Shown here piece after piece: positions 1 through 10,652 of a stretch of 64,000 bases of DNA. Positions within the stretch are counted from its first letter, which is position 1, and every line of letters starts with the position of its first letter. The stretch is from positions 47,443 through 111,442 of the forward strand of contig NZ_BJDN01000006.1 in NCBI RefSeq assembly GCF_005405165.1, in the 5' to 3' direction. Both the position numbers and the translations under genes were made by a program. The notes beneath the pieces were generated by a model, which was not told the origin of the DNA, searched no databases, and worked only from the letters and a program-made list of their open reading frames with translations. The stretch comes from Loigolactobacillus binensis (GTDB lineage Bacteria > Bacillota > Bacilli > Lactobacillales > Lactobacillaceae).

Positions 1-319
1 CACCGAAAAATTGGCTGAAAATGTCGTCAAAGCCGCCAAAGCTTTGACCGCCACCACTAAAGCCACCAAAGCCTTGGCCGCCAAAACCGCCCTGACCTTG
101 AGGACCGGCAGAACCATATTGATCATATTGCGCACGTTTATCTGCATCGCCTAAAGTTTCGTAAGCTTCCGAAATATCCTTAAATTTTTGCTCCGCATCA
201 GGTGCTTTATTTAAATCAGGATGATACTTTTTGGAAAGCTTACGGTAGGCGCGTTTGATTTCATCTTGTGAGGCGTCACGACTAACCCCCAAAGTTTCAT
301 AATAATCTTTATCCGCCAT
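1..319 (-). CDS. dnaJ: Chaperone protein DnaJ, N-terminal part (gene runs off the left edge)
   Basis: DnaJ (Hsp40) delivers unfolded proteins to DnaK and stimulates its ATPase in the cytoplasm. Only the first 106 codons are present. They hold a J domain (about residues 3-68) with the diagnostic HPD motif in KKYHPDLNK, followed by the start of the Gly/Phe-rich linker ([12 protein letters not shown]). The ATG has an AGGAGG about 12 bases upstream. It is the last visible member of the hrcA-grpE-dnaK-dnaJ heat-shock cluster, but a 387-base gap with a terminator-like hairpin separates it from dnaK, so it may have its own promoter. Identification is secure from the J domain and context. Confidence 0.96.
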   Translation of the reverse strand, partial: MADKDYYETLGVSRDASQDEIKRAYRKLSKKYHPDLNKAPDAEQKFKDISEAYETLGDADKRAQYDQYGSAGPQGQGGFGGQGFGGFSGGGQSFGGFDDIFSQFFG

Positions 320-524
320 GCGTACTAAGAACCTCCTAGAAATTTAACGTATTTGAAAAAAGGCGTCCATATTCCTGCGCTTAGTTGGCAGGAATCAATT
401 TCTTCAAATTCGTTTCTACTAAATCAATTGAAAAATTTCAGTGCCTGTTTAAGCAGCCAAAAAGGATGCTTTTACCAAGACACGCCGCTACCCTAAAAAA
501 CTTTGTCAAGCATACCATAGATTA

Positions 525-566
525 AAACAAAAAGCCAAAAGCCGCAATGGCTTTGGCCTTTTGTTG
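525..566 (-). terminator. Terminator-like hairpin between dnaK and dnaJ
   Basis: Imperfect inverted repeat (AAAAGGCCAAAGCC / GGCTTTTGGCTTTT on the minus strand, one bulge per arm, 5-base loop) followed by a T-rich run. It lies in the 387-base dnaK-dnaJ gap (320-706), where I see no gene and no convincing second CIRCE. It probably ends or attenuates the hrcA-grpE-dnaK transcript. Confidence 0.6.
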
Positions 567-706
567 GAAAATATGCTGCTTGTTTTTTAGCACAAACGTA
601 TTCCGTAGAGTAGCCACTTTCCTCTAGTTACAATTAATTAACGATCCGCTATGCGTATCCTATAACTAATCTAGACTAGATTGCTGAGTGCTCTTCGTTA
701 TATATT

Positions 707-2572
707 CTACTTCTTATCCTTGTCAGGATCGACTTCTTCAAAGTCACCATCAACAGTGTCGCCATCATCTTTCTTGGCATCATCTGTAGTTTGACTAGCT
801 GCCCCAGCAGCATCGCCGCCTTTAGCTTGTTGTTCTTTAGCAGCTTGTTCATACATTTTAACGGATAAATCTTGGACGATCTTGTTCAAATCATCGCGTT
901 TAGCCTTCATGTCGTCTAAGTTGTTTTCATCTTGAGCTTTCTTCAAAGCAGCCTTAGCGTCTTCAGCCTTTTTGATTTCATCGTCGGACACTTTGCCCTT
1001 CAATTCCTTCAAGGTCTTATCAGTTGTGAAGAGGAGTTGTTCAACGTCATTACGCAAATCAACTTCTTCTTTCTTCTTCTTATCGGCATCAGCATTTTCT
1101 TCGGCTTCTTTTTGCATCCGTTCAATTTCTTCGTCCGAAAGACCTGAAGAACTCTTGATCGTGATCTTTTGTTCTTTTTGCGTACCCATGTCTTTAGCCG
1201 AAACGTTAACGATACCGTTCTTGTCAATATCGAACTTAACTTCGATCTGAGGAACACCCCGTGGTGCTGCTGGGATATCAGCTAATTGGAAACGCCCTAA
1301 CGTTTTGTCGTCAGCTGCCATTGGCCGTTCACCTTGTAAAACATGGATGTCAACGGCTGGTTGGTTATCAGCAGCGGTGGAGAAGACTTGTGACTTGCTT
1401 GTTGGGATCGTTGTGTTACGATCGATCAACTTAGTGAAGACACCACCCATAGTTTCGATACCTAATGATAATGGCGTAACGTCAAGTAAAACAACGTCCT
1501 TAACATCACCAGTGATGACCCCGCCTTGAACCGCAGCACCTAAGGCAACGGCCTCATCCGGGTTGATCGAACGATCTGGGTCTTTACCGGTCCATTGCTT
1601 AACCGCTTCTTGGACGGCTGGGATCCGAGTTGACCCACCGTTTAAGATCACCTTATCAATATCACCTAAGCTTAATTTAGCGTCACGCAAAGCGTTGTCA
1701 AATGGTACCTTCGTCCGCGCAACTAAATCAGCAGTCATTTCATCAAATTTAGCCCGAGTCAAGGTTTTTTCCAAATGTAATGGACCTGCATCACCAGCAG
1801 AAATAAATGGCAAGCTGATCTGTGCTTCATTGACTCCAGATAAATCTTTTTTAGCTTTTTCAGCAGCATCCTTTAACCGTTGTAAAGCCATTTTATCTTT
1901 GGCAAGATCAACACCGTTTTCTTGCTTAAATTCAGCAACTAACCAGTCAATGATCTTTTGGTCAAAGTCATCCCCACCAAGGTGAGTATCACCATTTGTG
2001 GAAAGTACTTCAAAGACCCCATCGCCTAATTCAAGGACGGAAACATCAAAAGTACCGCCACCTAAATCATAAACCAAGATCTTTTCATCGGCGTCACCTT
2101 TATCCAAGCCATAAGCCAATGCTGACGCTGTTGGTTCGTTAATGATCCGTTGAACGTTTAAACCGGCAATTTTACCAGCATCCTTAGTAGCTTGCCGTTG
2201 GCTATCATTAAAGTATGCCGGTACCGTAATAACTGCATCGTTAACTTCTTCGCCTAAATAATCTTCAGAGAATTTCTTGATGTATTGTAAAATCATGGCC
2301 GAAATTTCCTGTGGCGTGTAAGATTTACCGTCAACTTCTACTTTATAGCCTGCTTCACCCATGTGCCGTTTGATTGAAGCAACGGTGTTAGGATTTGTGA
2401 TTGCTTGTCGTTTAGCAACTTCACCAACTTGAGTTTCACCGTTCTTGAAAGAAACAACAGATGGTGTGGTCCGATTACCTTCTGGATTTGTGATAATTTT
2501 TGGTTCGCTACCTTCGAGTACGGCAACAGCTGAGTTAGTCGTCCCAAGGTCAATACCGATTACTTTAGCCAT
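707..2572 (-). CDS. dnaK: Molecular chaperone DnaK (Hsp70)
   Basis: Hsp70 ATPase that binds and refolds exposed hydrophobic peptides together with DnaJ and GrpE. The 621-residue length is normal. The N-terminal actin-like ATPase domain shows the phosphate loop DLGTTNS (8-14), [13 protein letters not shown] (about 118-130) and [13 protein letters not shown] (about 168-179). The substrate domain starts near residue 385 after the hydrophobic linker [16 protein letters not shown], and the protein ends in the usual acidic tail (EEVDPD). The ATG is preceded by an AGAGGT ribosome site. The gene lies 30 bases downstream of grpE in the CIRCE-controlled operon, so it should be repressed by HrcA and induced by heat. 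Confidence 0.99.
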   Translation of the reverse strand: MAKVIGIDLGTTNSAVAVLEGSEPKIITNPEGNRTTPSVVSFKNGETQVGEVAKRQAITNPNTVASIKRHMGEAGYKVEVDGKSYTPQEISAMILQYIKKFSEDYLGEEVNDAVITVPAYFNDSQRQATKDAGKIAGLNVQRIINEPTASALAYGLDKGDADEKILVYDLGGGTFDVSVLELGDGVFEVLSTNGDTHLGGDDFDQKIIDWLVAEFKQENGVDLAKDKMALQRLKDAAEKAKKDLSGVNEAQISLPFISAGDAGPLHLEKTLTRAKFDEMTADLVARTKVPFDNALRDAKLSLGDIDKVILNGGSTRIPAVQEAVKQWTGKDPDRSINPDEAVALGAAVQGGVITGDVKDVVLLDVTPLSLGIETMGGVFTKLIDRNTTIPTSKSQVFSTAADNQPAVDIHVLQGERPMAADDKTLGRFQLADIPAAPRGVPQIEVKFDIDKNGIVNVSAKDMGTQKEQKITIKSSSGLSDEEIERMQKEAEENADADKKKKEEVDLRNDVEQLLFTTDKTLKELKGKVSDDEIKKAEDAKAALKKAQDENNLDDMKAKRDDLNKIVQDLSVKMYEQAAKEQQAKGGDAAGAASQTTDDAKKDDGDTVDGDFEEVDPDKDKK

Positions 2573-2602
2573 AAATTCTAACCTCTTTACTTATTTTAGT
2601 TT

Positions 2603-3238
2603 TTATTGTGCGACTACAACCATTGCAGGTCGTAAAACACGATCCTTAAGCTTATAGCCCTTTTGCAAGACCTGTACTACAGTATCAGGTTTTTGATCAC
2701 CTTCCACAGCGACAGTTTGCACTGCCTGGTGAATGGTCGGATCAAAGACTTGATCTGCAGCTGCGATCTCAATGATCTGATGATCCTTCAAAGTGCGTTC
2801 CAAATGGTCGTACACCATTTGGACCCCCTTTTTCAATTGTTTACCATTTTGATCACTAACATCAACTGCCAAAGCACGCTCTAAATTATCGATCACTGGT
2901 AAAATATCTTTGATCAAGTCTTGGCCCTCGTACTTCAGTAATTGCTCACGCTCTTTTTTAAAACGATTATTCATATTTTGGATCTCGGCTTCTGCCCGTA
3001 GATACTTGTCTTCGGTACCGTCAACCTTATCCTGCAATGCCTTGATCTGTTCAGCCTGCGGATCTTTCGTTTCTGCCGCTGCACTAGTTGCCGTTTCAGC
3101 GGCAGTACTATCAGTCTGTTTTGGTGCATCACTAGCTGTACTTTGTGGTGCTGCACTAGTTGCTAAATCCTTTTCTGATGGAAATTCCGCCTTTTGCGTC
3201 AACTTATCTTCAGCTGCTGCTTGCTCTTTCTTAGCCAA
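2603..3238 (-). CDS. grpE: Nucleotide exchange factor GrpE
   Basis: GrpE releases ADP from DnaK and so resets the chaperone cycle. The 211-residue protein has a long Ala/Thr/Ser/Gln-rich N-terminal extension (about 1-65), a charged coiled-coil helix (about 65-115), and the C-terminal beta domain ending VLRPAMVVVAQ that contacts DnaK. The start is a TTG: no ATG is better placed and a GGAGGTG lies 7 bases upstream. The gene is 19 bases downstream of hrcA and 30 upstream of dnaK, as in other Firmicutes. Confidence 0.98.
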   Translation of the reverse strand: MAKKEQAAAEDKLTQKAEFPSEKDLATSAAPQSTASDAPKQTDSTAAETATSAAAETKDPQAEQIKALQDKVDGTEDKYLRAEAEIQNMNNRFKKEREQLLKYEGQDLIKDILPVIDNLERALAVDVSDQNGKQLKKGVQMVYDHLERTLKDHQIIEIAAADQVFDPTIHQAVQTVAVEGDQKPDTVVQVLQKGYKLKDRVLRPAMVVVAQ

Positions 3239-3257
3239 ACAAATTCACCTCCAATGA

Positions 3258-4298
3258 TCACTCATCCCCGCGATGGGTATAATAATCAGTTATTTTTTTC
3301 GCCAACTCTTCGCGGAAAACATCCAGTAATCCAATCATCCGTGAATATGGCATACTCGTTGGACCTAATAGTGCGATCATGCCTTTACCGTGATCACCGA
3401 CATCATAAGTGGCCGTGATCAAACTAAAATTGCGTAATAGATCACTGGTCAATTCATCGCCTAAACGCACCTCGATCGTCTGGTCTGGCACACCGATCAA
3501 TTTAGCCAAATCATCATTCTGATCGATCAATGAGTAAAGTGACTTCAATTGATCCACATTTTTCACTGTCGCCGGGTTAATCAGATTCATTTTACCGTCA
3601 ACGTAGAAGCGCTCCTGGGCGGCCTTCTTTAACACATTGCCGAAAATATTCAAAAAACCGGTCGGCGTGATCATGTAATGCGTTAACAACTGTGGAATAT
3701 CACTTTGCAGCTTTTGAATCACTTCAGTTAACGATAAACCAACCAATTGATCATTGATGATCCGAATAGCCTTCTCCAGGCTTTCACTATCTAACTCCTG
3801 CGGCACACTAAAAATTTGATTCTCCACCGCACCATTGTCGGTTACTAGGATCGCCATTACTTGATGATCACCTAGCGGAACCAGTCGAAACCCAGTAAGC
3901 CGCGCATCCCGTAACTCAGGTCCTAACGAAATTGCCGTGTAACTTGTAAGGCTCGAAAGAATCTTAGCCGACTGGGCAATGATTTGATCGATCTGGTGAT
4001 AGCTTTGGTCAAAGGACGTTTCGATCACGGCCAGATCACTGGCATCAACACCACTTGGCTCAACTAAATGATCCAGATAATAGCGATAACCTTTAGTCGA
4101 AGGAATGCGTCCAGAAGACAAATGAGTTTTTTCGATCAATCCCATATCTTCTAAGTGCACCATCTCGTTGCGTACCGTGGCCGAAGAAACGTGCATTGGC
4201 AGTTGGTCCAATAATTTTTTGGAACCCACTGGCTGACCACTTTCAGTATACAAACGGACAATTTCCTTTAAAATCACTAGTTGTCGTTTGGTCAGCAT
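3258..4298 (-). CDS. hrcA: Heat-inducible transcription repressor HrcA
   Basis: HrcA represses class I heat-shock genes by binding CIRCE, with GroEL modulating its activity. The N-terminal winged helix (about 1-100) includes [11 protein letters not shown] and SSATVRNEM, both typical of the family; a GAF-like dimer domain follows. I choose the ATG at 4298 (MLTKRQ, 346 residues). An in-frame GTG nine bases upstream lies inside the GAGGTG ribosome site and is unlikely. A CIRCE copy sits just upstream, between the promoter and this gene, so hrcA controls itself along with grpE and dnaK. Confidence 0.98.
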   Translation of the reverse strand: MLTKRQLVILKEIVRLYTESGQPVGSKKLLDQLPMHVSSATVRNEMVHLEDMGLIEKTHLSSGRIPSTKGYRYYLDHLVEPSGVDASDLAVIETSFDQSYHQIDQIIAQSAKILSSLTSYTAISLGPELRDARLTGFRLVPLGDHQVMAILVTDNGAVENQIFSVPQELDSESLEKAIRIINDQLVGLSLTEVIQKLQSDIPQLLTHYMITPTGFLNIFGNVLKKAAQERFYVDGKMNLINPATVKNVDQLKSLYSLIDQNDDLAKLIGVPDQTIEVRLGDELTSDLLRNFSLITATYDVGDHGKGMIALLGPTSMPYSRMIGLLDVFREELAKKITDYYTHRGDE

Positions 4299-4313
4299 TC
4301 GAACCACCTCTTT

Positions 4314-4340
4314 TTAGCACTTGATACATTTGAGTGCTAA
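4314..4340. promoter_or_regulatory. CIRCE operator (HrcA binding site)
   Basis: TTAGCACTT-N9-GAGTGCTAA on the plus strand, which matches the CIRCE consensus TTAGCACTC-N9-GAGTGCTAA at 17 of 18 positions. It lies between the -10 box and the hrcA ribosome site, where HrcA binding would block transcription. Confidence 0.96.
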
Positions 4341-4350
4341 CACAATTATT

Positions 4351-4379
4351 AATATAACAACTCCATCGCTTTAAGTCAA
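4351..4379 (-). promoter_or_regulatory. Sigma-A promoter of the hrcA-grpE-dnaK operon
   Basis: On the minus strand TTGACT (4379-4374), a 17-base spacer and TATATT (4356-4351), with the CIRCE element directly downstream. This is a strong vegetative-type promoter. Confidence 0.85.
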
Positions 4380-4461
4380 GGCACCAGCTGGTTTTTCCAG
4401 TAAAAATTAGAAAATCGGTCGCAAGCCGGAGAAATAGCTCCTGCTTAATCACGATGATGTC

Positions 4462-4493
4462 AAAAAAATCGCCACCTAATCGGCGCGACTTTT
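4462..4493 (-). terminator. Terminator after hemW
   Basis: Short GC-rich hairpin (TCGCGCC ... GGTGGCGA on the minus strand) followed by TTTTTTT. It lies just past the hemW stop and ahead of the hrcA promoter, so it separates the two units. Confidence 0.75.
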
Positions 4494-4505
4494 GATGTTC
4501 TGATT

Positions 4506-5648
4506 TTAAGTTTCATCATCTAATAAAAAGGCCTGAAAAACTTCATTCCCCATAAATTCGCCGCGCCGAGTTAGATGAATATGCTGCTCATCTTCTGCTA
4601 ATAAACCGCGCTTCACTAACGCCGCAATCGTTGTGCCATACAGCTCGGCCATAGGTAAACCAAATTTAATAGCAAAATGTTGCTTATTAACGCCAGCTGC
4701 AGTTCGCAAACCGAGAAACAGTTCTTCCTCAATTTGCTCACTACGTGGCAAAACATGCCGCTGTAATACTGGTACATGGCCAGCATGTAGTGGCGTTAAA
4801 TATTGTTGGATCGGGCCAAAGTTTTGGTAGCGTTCCTTTCCTAAATAGCCACTAGCACCGGCACCAAAACCAAAGTAATTGTCATTCTGCCAATAAGTTA
4901 AATTATGTTGTGATTCATAGCCTGGTCGTGCAAAATTACTGATCTCATATTGCCGGCGACCTGCTTGCGCAAATTTGTCGATCGCCAGTTCATACATATC
5001 AGCTTCTACATCTTCCGACGGTAAATGTAATTTACCCTGACGCATTAAATTATAAAACACGGTTTTCCGCTCTAAAATTAATGAATACGTCGAATAATGG
5101 GGCAGATCTAAAGCAATCGCCTTATCCAAACTATCAGTAAAGTCGGCCATACTTTGCCCTGGTAAACGGAAGATCAGATCAATACTGATATTTTCAAAAC
5201 CAACTTTACGAGCATTGGCAATTGCGGTATAAACATCGGCACTGCGATGAATTCGCCCAATTTTTTTCAGCACCTCATCATTGAAAGATTGCACGCCGAT
5301 ACTTAAGCGATTCACACCATATTCATGTAGCACCGTTAACTTATCCGTGGTCAATAAATCATTAGGATTAGCCTCAAAAGTAAATTCATGGCCGGTAAAT
5401 GGCAAAATTTCCTGCATACCTTTAAGTAATCGTTCTAGCTGCTTAGGCGTTAATGTAGTTGGCGTACCACCACCAACATAAAGCGTATCGATCTGTTTTT
5501 CCGGGTGAGCCAGCGTTACCAACCGCATTTCTTGTAATAAGCAGTCAATATAATCATCAACAGGCTGTCCCGCTAAAAAAACTTTGTTAAAATCACAGTA
5601 GTAACAAATATGCTCACAAAAAGGAATGTGAATATAAGCGCCGGTCAT
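4506..5648 (-). CDS. hemW: Radical SAM protein HemW (coproporphyrinogen III oxidase-like)
   Basis: HemW is a radical-SAM heme chaperone long annotated as oxygen-independent coproporphyrinogen oxidase. The 4Fe-4S/SAM motif CEHICYYC (Cys 11, 15, 18; C-x3-C-x2-C) stands at the N terminus, followed by the SAM-binding YVGGGTPTTL (about 56-65) and the HemN-type C-terminal domain with the NLTYWQNDNYFGFGAGASG stretch. The 380-residue length is typical of HemW. Its ATG overlaps the ribF stop (ATGA), so it is translationally coupled to ribF, and a terminator follows. Lactobacilli rarely make heme, which fits a heme-handling rather than a biosynthetic role. Confidence 0.93.
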   Translation of the reverse strand: MTGAYIHIPFCEHICYYCDFNKVFLAGQPVDDYIDCLLQEMRLVTLAHPEKQIDTLYVGGGTPTTLTPKQLERLLKGMQEILPFTGHEFTFEANPNDLLTTDKLTVLHEYGVNRLSIGVQSFNDEVLKKIGRIHRSADVYTAIANARKVGFENISIDLIFRLPGQSMADFTDSLDKAIALDLPHYSTYSLILERKTVFYNLMRQGKLHLPSEDVEADMYELAIDKFAQAGRRQYEISNFARPGYESQHNLTYWQNDNYFGFGAGASGYLGKERYQNFGPIQQYLTPLHAGHVPVLQRHVLPRSEQIEEELFLGLRTAAGVNKQHFAIKFGLPMAELYGTTIAALVKRGLLAEDEQHIHLTRRGEFMGNEVFQAFLLDDET

Positions 5649-6601
5649 AGCGTTACCTGGCCGCTATGTGTTGCAAAATAATCACGCGTATGTTGTTCGT
5701 CTTGAGTCAGCTGGGCGATCAAACCATCAGCACCAGAAAATTTAACTTCGCCGCGCAAACGGGAGAACCAAGCAACTTGTACTTGCTCACCGTAAACCAT
5801 TTGCTTAAAGTCAAGCACATAAATCTCCACAGTGACCAAGTTATCATCACCAAACGTAACGTTACGCCCAATGGAAGCCATACCTAAATGCCATTGACCA
5901 TTGATAGCTAATTTAACCGCATAGACACCGAGCGCCAGCATATGCATTGTGGGATCAACCGTTAAATTCAGTGTGGGAAAACCGATCGTTCGTCCCCGCG
6001 CAACACCGTGAACAACAACCCCTACTGTTCGGTAAGGATAGCCCAATAGCTCGTCGGCTAAATCAATATCCCCCACTTTGATCGCTGCTCTGATCCGTGT
6101 AGAGCTGATCTTAGCTGCAGCAGTTTGTTGTTGGGGAACTTCAACGACTTCAAACCGCTTTGCAGCATAATCAATTAGATCAGTCATCGTGGCCCGATCA
6201 GCACCAAAGGTATAATCAAAACCAGCCACTGCAACCTGAGCGTGTAACCCAATAATATATTGCTCAACAAACTCTTGCGGGGATAAAGCACCAAAGGTTG
6301 ATGTAAATTCTACAATATATAAAATATCAACACCTAATTGGCGCATTAAATCGATCTTCATTTCCGGTGTAACCAAATACTTCATTTGTTCTGAATCTAA
6401 TTTATTAAATACTAAACTAGGGTGTTGATTAAACGTCATTACCGCTAACGGTAACTTCTTTGTCTTAGCGATCGCAGCTGCCTGCTTGATCACTGCCTGG
6501 TGCCCACGGTGAACGCCATCAAAAAAGCCTAACGTCAATACAATTGGTGTCTCATCGATTTGTGTTTGTGCATAGGGATGATGGATCCGAACAATCTTCA
6601 T
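5645..6601 (-). CDS. ribF: Bifunctional riboflavin kinase / FAD synthetase
   Basis: Converts riboflavin to FMN and FMN to FAD. The N-terminal nucleotidyltransferase domain has GFFDGVHRGH (25-34) and SSTRIRAAI (about 167-175). The C-terminal flavokinase domain shows GRTIGFPTLNL (about 203-213) and the TVEIYVLDF stretch. At 318 residues it is full length. It lies 22 bases after truB and its TGA overlaps the hemW ATG, forming a truB-ribF-hemW unit; truB-ribF pairing is standard in Firmicutes. No FMN riboswitch is visible upstream. Confidence 0.97.
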   Translation of the reverse strand: MKIVRIHHPYAQTQIDETPIVLTLGFFDGVHRGHQAVIKQAAAIAKTKKLPLAVMTFNQHPSLVFNKLDSEQMKYLVTPEMKIDLMRQLGVDILYIVEFTSTFGALSPQEFVEQYIIGLHAQVAVAGFDYTFGADRATMTDLIDYAAKRFEVVEVPQQQTAAAKISSTRIRAAIKVGDIDLADELLGYPYRTVGVVVHGVARGRTIGFPTLNLTVDPTMHMLALGVYAVKLAINGQWHLGMASIGRNVTFGDDNLVTVEIYVLDFKQMVYGEQVQVAWFSRLRGEVKFSGADGLIAQLTQDEQHTRDYFATHSGQVTL

Positions 6602-6623
6602 AACCTAAACTCCAATCTAAAAA

Positions 6624-7538
6624 TTAATCATTGGCCAGAAACATTTTTTCCGGCTGGAAAAGGTGCGGATATTCTGAATGGGGCCGATATAGGGCCTTGA
6701 TCTTACCTGCATAGACCAACGCGATCACCTCATTTAGCGCCGTTAGCTCTGCCCGCGGTAAAAAAGCCCCATGTTGAACTTTATCCCATTGTTCACTGGT
6801 TAATTCAACCTGTGGATAGTCACTTAATGCTGATTCCAACGGCCGTAAAACCGTCATGATTTTCCCCGAAGCAGCCAGTTGTGCTACCGTATCTAGATCA
6901 ACGGTATCCGCCAAGGTAAAGCCGCCACTTTGAACGCGAGTCAACGCAGACATTACTGCGGCCACCCCTAATTTACGGCCCAGATCCACTGCTAGGGTCC
7001 GGACGTAAGTCCCTTTGGAACAGCTGACTTCAAAACGAAACTTTTCCGTACCGGCAGCCCTATCGAATTCTGGCTCACTTAAGCGTTTAAAAGTGGTAAT
7101 TGTTACTTGCCGGTGTGGCCGCTCCACCGTTTCACCAGCACGAGCATAATCATATAAGCGCCGTCCCTTTACCTTGACTGCAGAAAACATAGGCGGAATT
7201 TGCGTAATGGAGCCAATAAAGGCCGCCAACTGCTGATCAATTTCGGCTGCAGAAAAAGCGGTCGCTAATGGCGTTGTTGTCACAACTTCACCATCGAGAT
7301 CTTCTGTTGTAGTGGCAAAACCGAGCGTCACTTCACCGCGATACGTTTTACCACTGGCAACCAAATAATCTACGACCTTGGTTGCCGTACCAATGCAGAT
7401 CGGCAATACACCATCCACGTTGGGATCAAGCGTACCGCCATGACCGACACGCCGCGTATGAAATAAATGCCGCAATTGCGCATCACAGTCGTGACTGGTC
7501 ATTCCGCGCGGTTTATATAGTGGTAAAATGCCATTCAT
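6624..7538 (-). CDS. truB: tRNA pseudouridine(55) synthase TruB
   Basis: Makes pseudouridine 55 in the T loop of tRNAs. GHGGTLDPNVDGVLP carries the catalytic aspartate (Asp 38), and the later conserved segments SAVKVKGRRLYDYAR and SCSKGTYVRTLAVDLG are present. The C-terminal 70 residues form a small PUA-like domain. At 304 residues it is normal length. A terminator lies between rbfA and truB and a promoter-like element follows it, so truB begins a new unit with ribF and hemW. Confidence 0.97.
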   Translation of the reverse strand: MNGILPLYKPRGMTSHDCDAQLRHLFHTRRVGHGGTLDPNVDGVLPICIGTATKVVDYLVASGKTYRGEVTLGFATTTEDLDGEVVTTTPLATAFSAAEIDQQLAAFIGSITQIPPMFSAVKVKGRRLYDYARAGETVERPHRQVTITTFKRLSEPEFDRAAGTEKFRFEVSCSKGTYVRTLAVDLGRKLGVAAVMSALTRVQSGGFTLADTVDLDTVAQLAASGKIMTVLRPLESALSDYPQVELTSEQWDKVQHGAFLPRAELTALNEVIALVYAGKIKALYRPHSEYPHLFQPEKMFLAND

Positions 7539-7586
7539 AATCGTTCCTCCGAATTCTTTCTTTCAACTAGTTCTGCAAACTAAATT

Positions 7587-7592
7587 ATTATA
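7587..7592 (-). promoter_or_regulatory. Extended -10 promoter element upstream of truB
   Basis: TGC-TATAAT on the minus strand between the rbfA terminator and truB. No good -35 box is seen, so this would be an extended -10 promoter. Confidence 0.5.
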
Positions 7593-7654
7593 GCACATTG
7601 CACTAGTCCTACTTCACTTGCCAACTAATAAATCAATGAGAAATTGATCAATAT

Positions 7655-7689
7655 AAAAAAAGAGTTGCAACAATGATTGTCGCAACTCT
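7655..7689 (-). terminator. Terminator of the rimP-nusA-infB-rbfA operon
   Basis: AGAGTTGC and GCAACTCT arms around a 13-base loop, followed by TTTTTTT on the minus strand, 15 bases past the rbfA stop. This is a textbook intrinsic terminator. Confidence 0.92.
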
Positions 7690-7703
7690 GCTAAACACTT
7701 CAA

Positions 7704-8057
7704 TTAACGTTCTTCGCGATGTAATTGATTGATCAATTCGTCAATACGATTACCGTATTGAACCGATTCATCACGGGCAAAAGTTAACTCTGGAATTTTG
7801 AACAAACGAATCCGCTGGCCTAATTCTTTACGAATCAAGCCGGTTGCTTTTTCCAACCCACGCTGTGCTTTTTCACCATCGCCAGCTTTATCCGAAAGAA
7901 TACTATAATAGATTGTTGCTTGTTGTAGATCGCCAGTAACATTGACGCCAGTGATCGTCACACCAACAACTCGCGGATCACGCACCCGCTTCATTAAAAT
8001 ATCCGTCGTTTCCTTTTGAATTTCTTGGGAAACGCGGCCAATGCGATATTGTGCCAT
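7704..8057 (-). CDS. rbfA: 30S ribosome-binding factor RbfA
   Basis: Small KH-fold protein that assists late 16S rRNA processing and 30S maturation. The 117 residues match the family from end to end: RIGRVSQEIQKE at the N terminus, RDPRVVGVTITGVNVTGDLQQATIYYSIL in the middle and RIRLFKIPELTFARDESV near the C terminus. It is the last gene of the operon, 71 bases after infB and directly before a terminator. Confidence 0.97.
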   Translation of the reverse strand: MAQYRIGRVSQEIQKETTDILMKRVRDPRVVGVTITGVNVTGDLQQATIYYSILSDKAGDGEKAQRGLEKATGLIRKELGQRIRLFKIPELTFARDESVQYGNRIDELINQLHREER

Positions 8058-8128
8058 TGCGTTGCCTCCTCATAATTAAGAAAGTTTATTAACAAGTTCT
8101 GCTAATAAGCCAGCTCCTTAAAGATAAA

Positions 8129-10639
8129 TTATTTAACCGGAACTTCTTCCATGATGAAGACTTCGATCTGATCGCCTTCTTCAACATTGTTGTAGTTTTC
8201 GATCATTAAGCCACCTTCAAAGCCCTGTTTAACTTCCTTAACATCATCTTTTAAATGCTTCAAACTAGCAATTTTACCTTCATAAATAACGATGCCATCA
8301 CGAATCAAACGCACACCTGAATCACGACGAACAACACCTGAAGTGACGAAGAATCCAGCAATTGTACCGACCTTAGAAACCTTATAAGTCTGCCGAACGT
8401 CCAACTGGCCAATCACTTTTTCTTGATAGGTTGGTTCCAGCATCCCTTTCATCGCCGTTTCAACTTCATCAATCGCCTGATAGATAACATTATGCAAACG
8501 AATATCAACATCTTCAGTGGTTGCTTGATCCTTAGCGCGCGGCGTTGGGCGCACATTAAAACCAATGATGACCGCATTACTGGCAGCAGCTAAAGTAACA
8601 TCACTTTCGTTGATCGCACCAACCGCCTCATGAATAATATTGACGCGAACCCCTTCAACGTTGATCTTCTGTAAACTATTAACCAGAGCCTCAACTGAAC
8701 CTTGAACGTCGGCCTTGATGATCAGGTCAACTTCTTTCAATTGACCTTCTTGCATTGTTTCAAACAAGTTATCCAATGTAACGTGCTTAGTCCGATTACG
8801 TTGCGATAATACAGCTTGTTTAGCACGTTCTTCACCAGCAGCCCGCGCCGTTTTTTCATCTTCAAAAACAATAAACTTGTCGGCTGATTCTGGTACATCA
8901 CTTAAACCAGTGATCTCAACGGGTGTTGCCGGTTTAGCTTCTTTGATTCGCCGACCACGGTCATTGGTCATGACCCGGACACGGCCAAAGGTATTACCAA
9001 CAACAATTGGGTCACCAATTCGCAAAGTTCCCTGTTGAACTAATAAGGAAGCAACCGCACCTTTACCTTTGTCCAAACGAGCTTCGATAACCGTCCCTGC
9101 ACCTTTTTGGTTCGGGTTAGCTTTTAATTCAAGCATATCAGCTTCTAATAAAATCATTTCTAATAGCTGATCTAAATTTTTACCAAATTTAGCCGAAATT
9201 GGCACGAAGATCGTTTCACCACCCCAATCCTCAGGAATCAAGCCATATTCGGTTAATTGTTCCATCACGTGGTTCGGGTTAGCGTTAGGTTTATCAATTT
9301 TGTTAACCGCAACAATAATTGGCGCATTGGCAGCCTTCGCATGATTAATAGCTTCAATCGTCTGCGGCATAACACCATCATCAGCAGCAACCACCAAAAC
9401 AATAATATCGGTAACATCAGCACCACGAGCCCGCATATCAGTAAAGGCCGCATGTCCTGGTGTATCTAAGAACGTGATCAGACGGTCGTTTGACTTAACT
9501 TGATAAGCACCAATTGCCTGTGTGATCCCACCAGCTTCGCCTTCAGTTACATTAGTATGACGTAGCTTATCCAGTAATGTGGTTTTACCATGATCGACGT
9601 GCCCCATGATTGTGACTACTGGTGGCCGATTTTCTTGGTAATCCGTATTGGCTTCTTCGGCCGCAAAGAATTTATCCAGATCAGAAATATCAACTTCCAC
9701 TTTTTCTTCGGCTTCAATGCCATAATCTGCCGCCAAAACTTCGATGGTATCTTTTTCCAAGGATTGGTTTTGGTTGACCATAACCCCCATCATGAACAAT
9801 TTTTTGATGATTTCGGCTGGTTCACGGTGAATTAATTTAGCAATATCTTGAACATTCATGCCTTCTGTATATTGCAATACTTCTGGCAAAGCACGTTCTT
9901 TCCGGGTCGTTGCTGGCGTTACTGAATGATTTTGTCGTCTGTTACGGCGATTGCGTTTCTTATTGAAACGACCACCGTTGTTGCCACCAAAGCGATTGCG
10001 ACCACCACGGTTATTGTTGTTACCAAAACGACTGTTGTTATTCCGGTTGCCGCCAGCAGTATTACCGCCAACACCACCTTGATTACGATTATTGCTGCTG
10101 CGTACAGTATTATTAACTGAACTGATCGGTTTAGCAGCATTAACTGGTGCCCGATTATCCGCTCGATTTTGTGGGTTCGGTGCTACCCGGTTATTACTTG
10201 CAGAAACTCGTGGTTTATTATTGTGGTTATTATGGTTGTAACGATCGTTACGATTTTGTGAATGATTGTTATTTCCATGTTGATTTTGGCTACTATGTGA
10301 GCCTTGATTACTGTGTCCCTGATAATTACGGTTTGGTTGGTTGCGCTCACGGTCACTATGTTGTGGACGGGCTTCATGACTGTGTTCATTACGGGTCGGT
10401 TGTTGTGGGCGCGCTGAAGTTACTGGCGCTGCCTTTTTGGTGTGATCCACCGGCTGAGTATTTGGCGTATTGGCCACCTTTCCGCCACTGATCGCGTTAC
10501 GTAAAGTCTTTTCTTGCGCGTCGTCGATCGTGGACATGTGATTCTTAATGTCGATGCCAGCTTTTTTTGCGGAATCGATCACTATTTTAGATTGAACATT
10601 TAATTCTTTTGCTAATTCGTAGATACGTTTTTTACCCAT
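8129..10639 (-). CDS. infB: Translation initiation factor IF-2
   Basis: GTPase that places initiator fMet-tRNA on the 30S subunit. Of 836 residues, the first 50 form a small IF2-N domain, about 80-245 form a low-complexity Asn/Gln/Arg/His/Gly-rich linker, and a second IF2-N domain follows (about 250-300). The G domain starts at GHVDHGKTT (346-354), with DTPGHAAF as G3 and NKID as G4, and domains II-IV complete the protein. The linker is unusually rich in Asn and basic residues and probably evolves fast. The gene lies 13 bases after ylxQ. Confidence 0.98.
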   Translation of the reverse strand: MGKKRIYELAKELNVQSKIVIDSAKKAGIDIKNHMSTIDDAQEKTLRNAISGGKVANTPNTQPVDHTKKAAPVTSARPQQPTRNEHSHEARPQHSDRERNQPNRNYQGHSNQGSHSSQNQHGNNNHSQNRNDRYNHNNHNNKPRVSASNNRVAPNPQNRADNRAPVNAAKPISSVNNTVRSSNNRNQGGVGGNTAGGNRNNNSRFGNNNNRGGRNRFGGNNGGRFNKKRNRRNRRQNHSVTPATTRKERALPEVLQYTEGMNVQDIAKLIHREPAEIIKKLFMMGVMVNQNQSLEKDTIEVLAADYGIEAEEKVEVDISDLDKFFAAEEANTDYQENRPPVVTIMGHVDHGKTTLLDKLRHTNVTEGEAGGITQAIGAYQVKSNDRLITFLDTPGHAAFTDMRARGADVTDIIVLVVAADDGVMPQTIEAINHAKAANAPIIVAVNKIDKPNANPNHVMEQLTEYGLIPEDWGGETIFVPISAKFGKNLDQLLEMILLEADMLELKANPNQKGAGTVIEARLDKGKGAVASLLVQQGTLRIGDPIVVGNTFGRVRVMTNDRGRRIKEAKPATPVEITGLSDVPESADKFIVFEDEKTARAAGEERAKQAVLSQRNRTKHVTLDNLFETMQEGQLKEVDLIIKADVQGSVEALVNSLQKINVEGVRVNIIHEAVGAINESDVTLAAASNAVIIGFNVRPTPRAKDQATTEDVDIRLHNVIYQAIDEVETAMKGMLEPTYQEKVIGQLDVRQTYKVSKVGTIAGFFVTSGVVRRDSGVRLIRDGIVIYEGKIASLKHLKDDVKEVKQGFEGGLMIENYNNVEEGDQIEVFIMEEVPVK

Positions 10640-10652
10640 ATCTTCACGCTCC

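Noticed and set aside
587..692. CIRCE-like half-sites TTAGCAC (587-593) and GAGTGCT (686-692) near dnaJ
   Set aside because: The halves are 92 bases apart instead of 9 and not in a promoter context, so they are coincidental.
932..1985. Plus-strand open frames opposite dnaK
   Set aside because: They lie inside a conserved gene on the other strand, lack ribosome sites and have no family pattern; they are shadows.
4243..4452. Minus-strand open frame overlapping hrcA, its CIRCE and promoter
   Set aside because: It crosses the operator and promoter and has no ribosome site.
9919..10491. Long open frames on both strands over the infB linker
   Set aside because: They result from the Asn/Gln/Arg-rich low-complexity coding sequence of IF-2.
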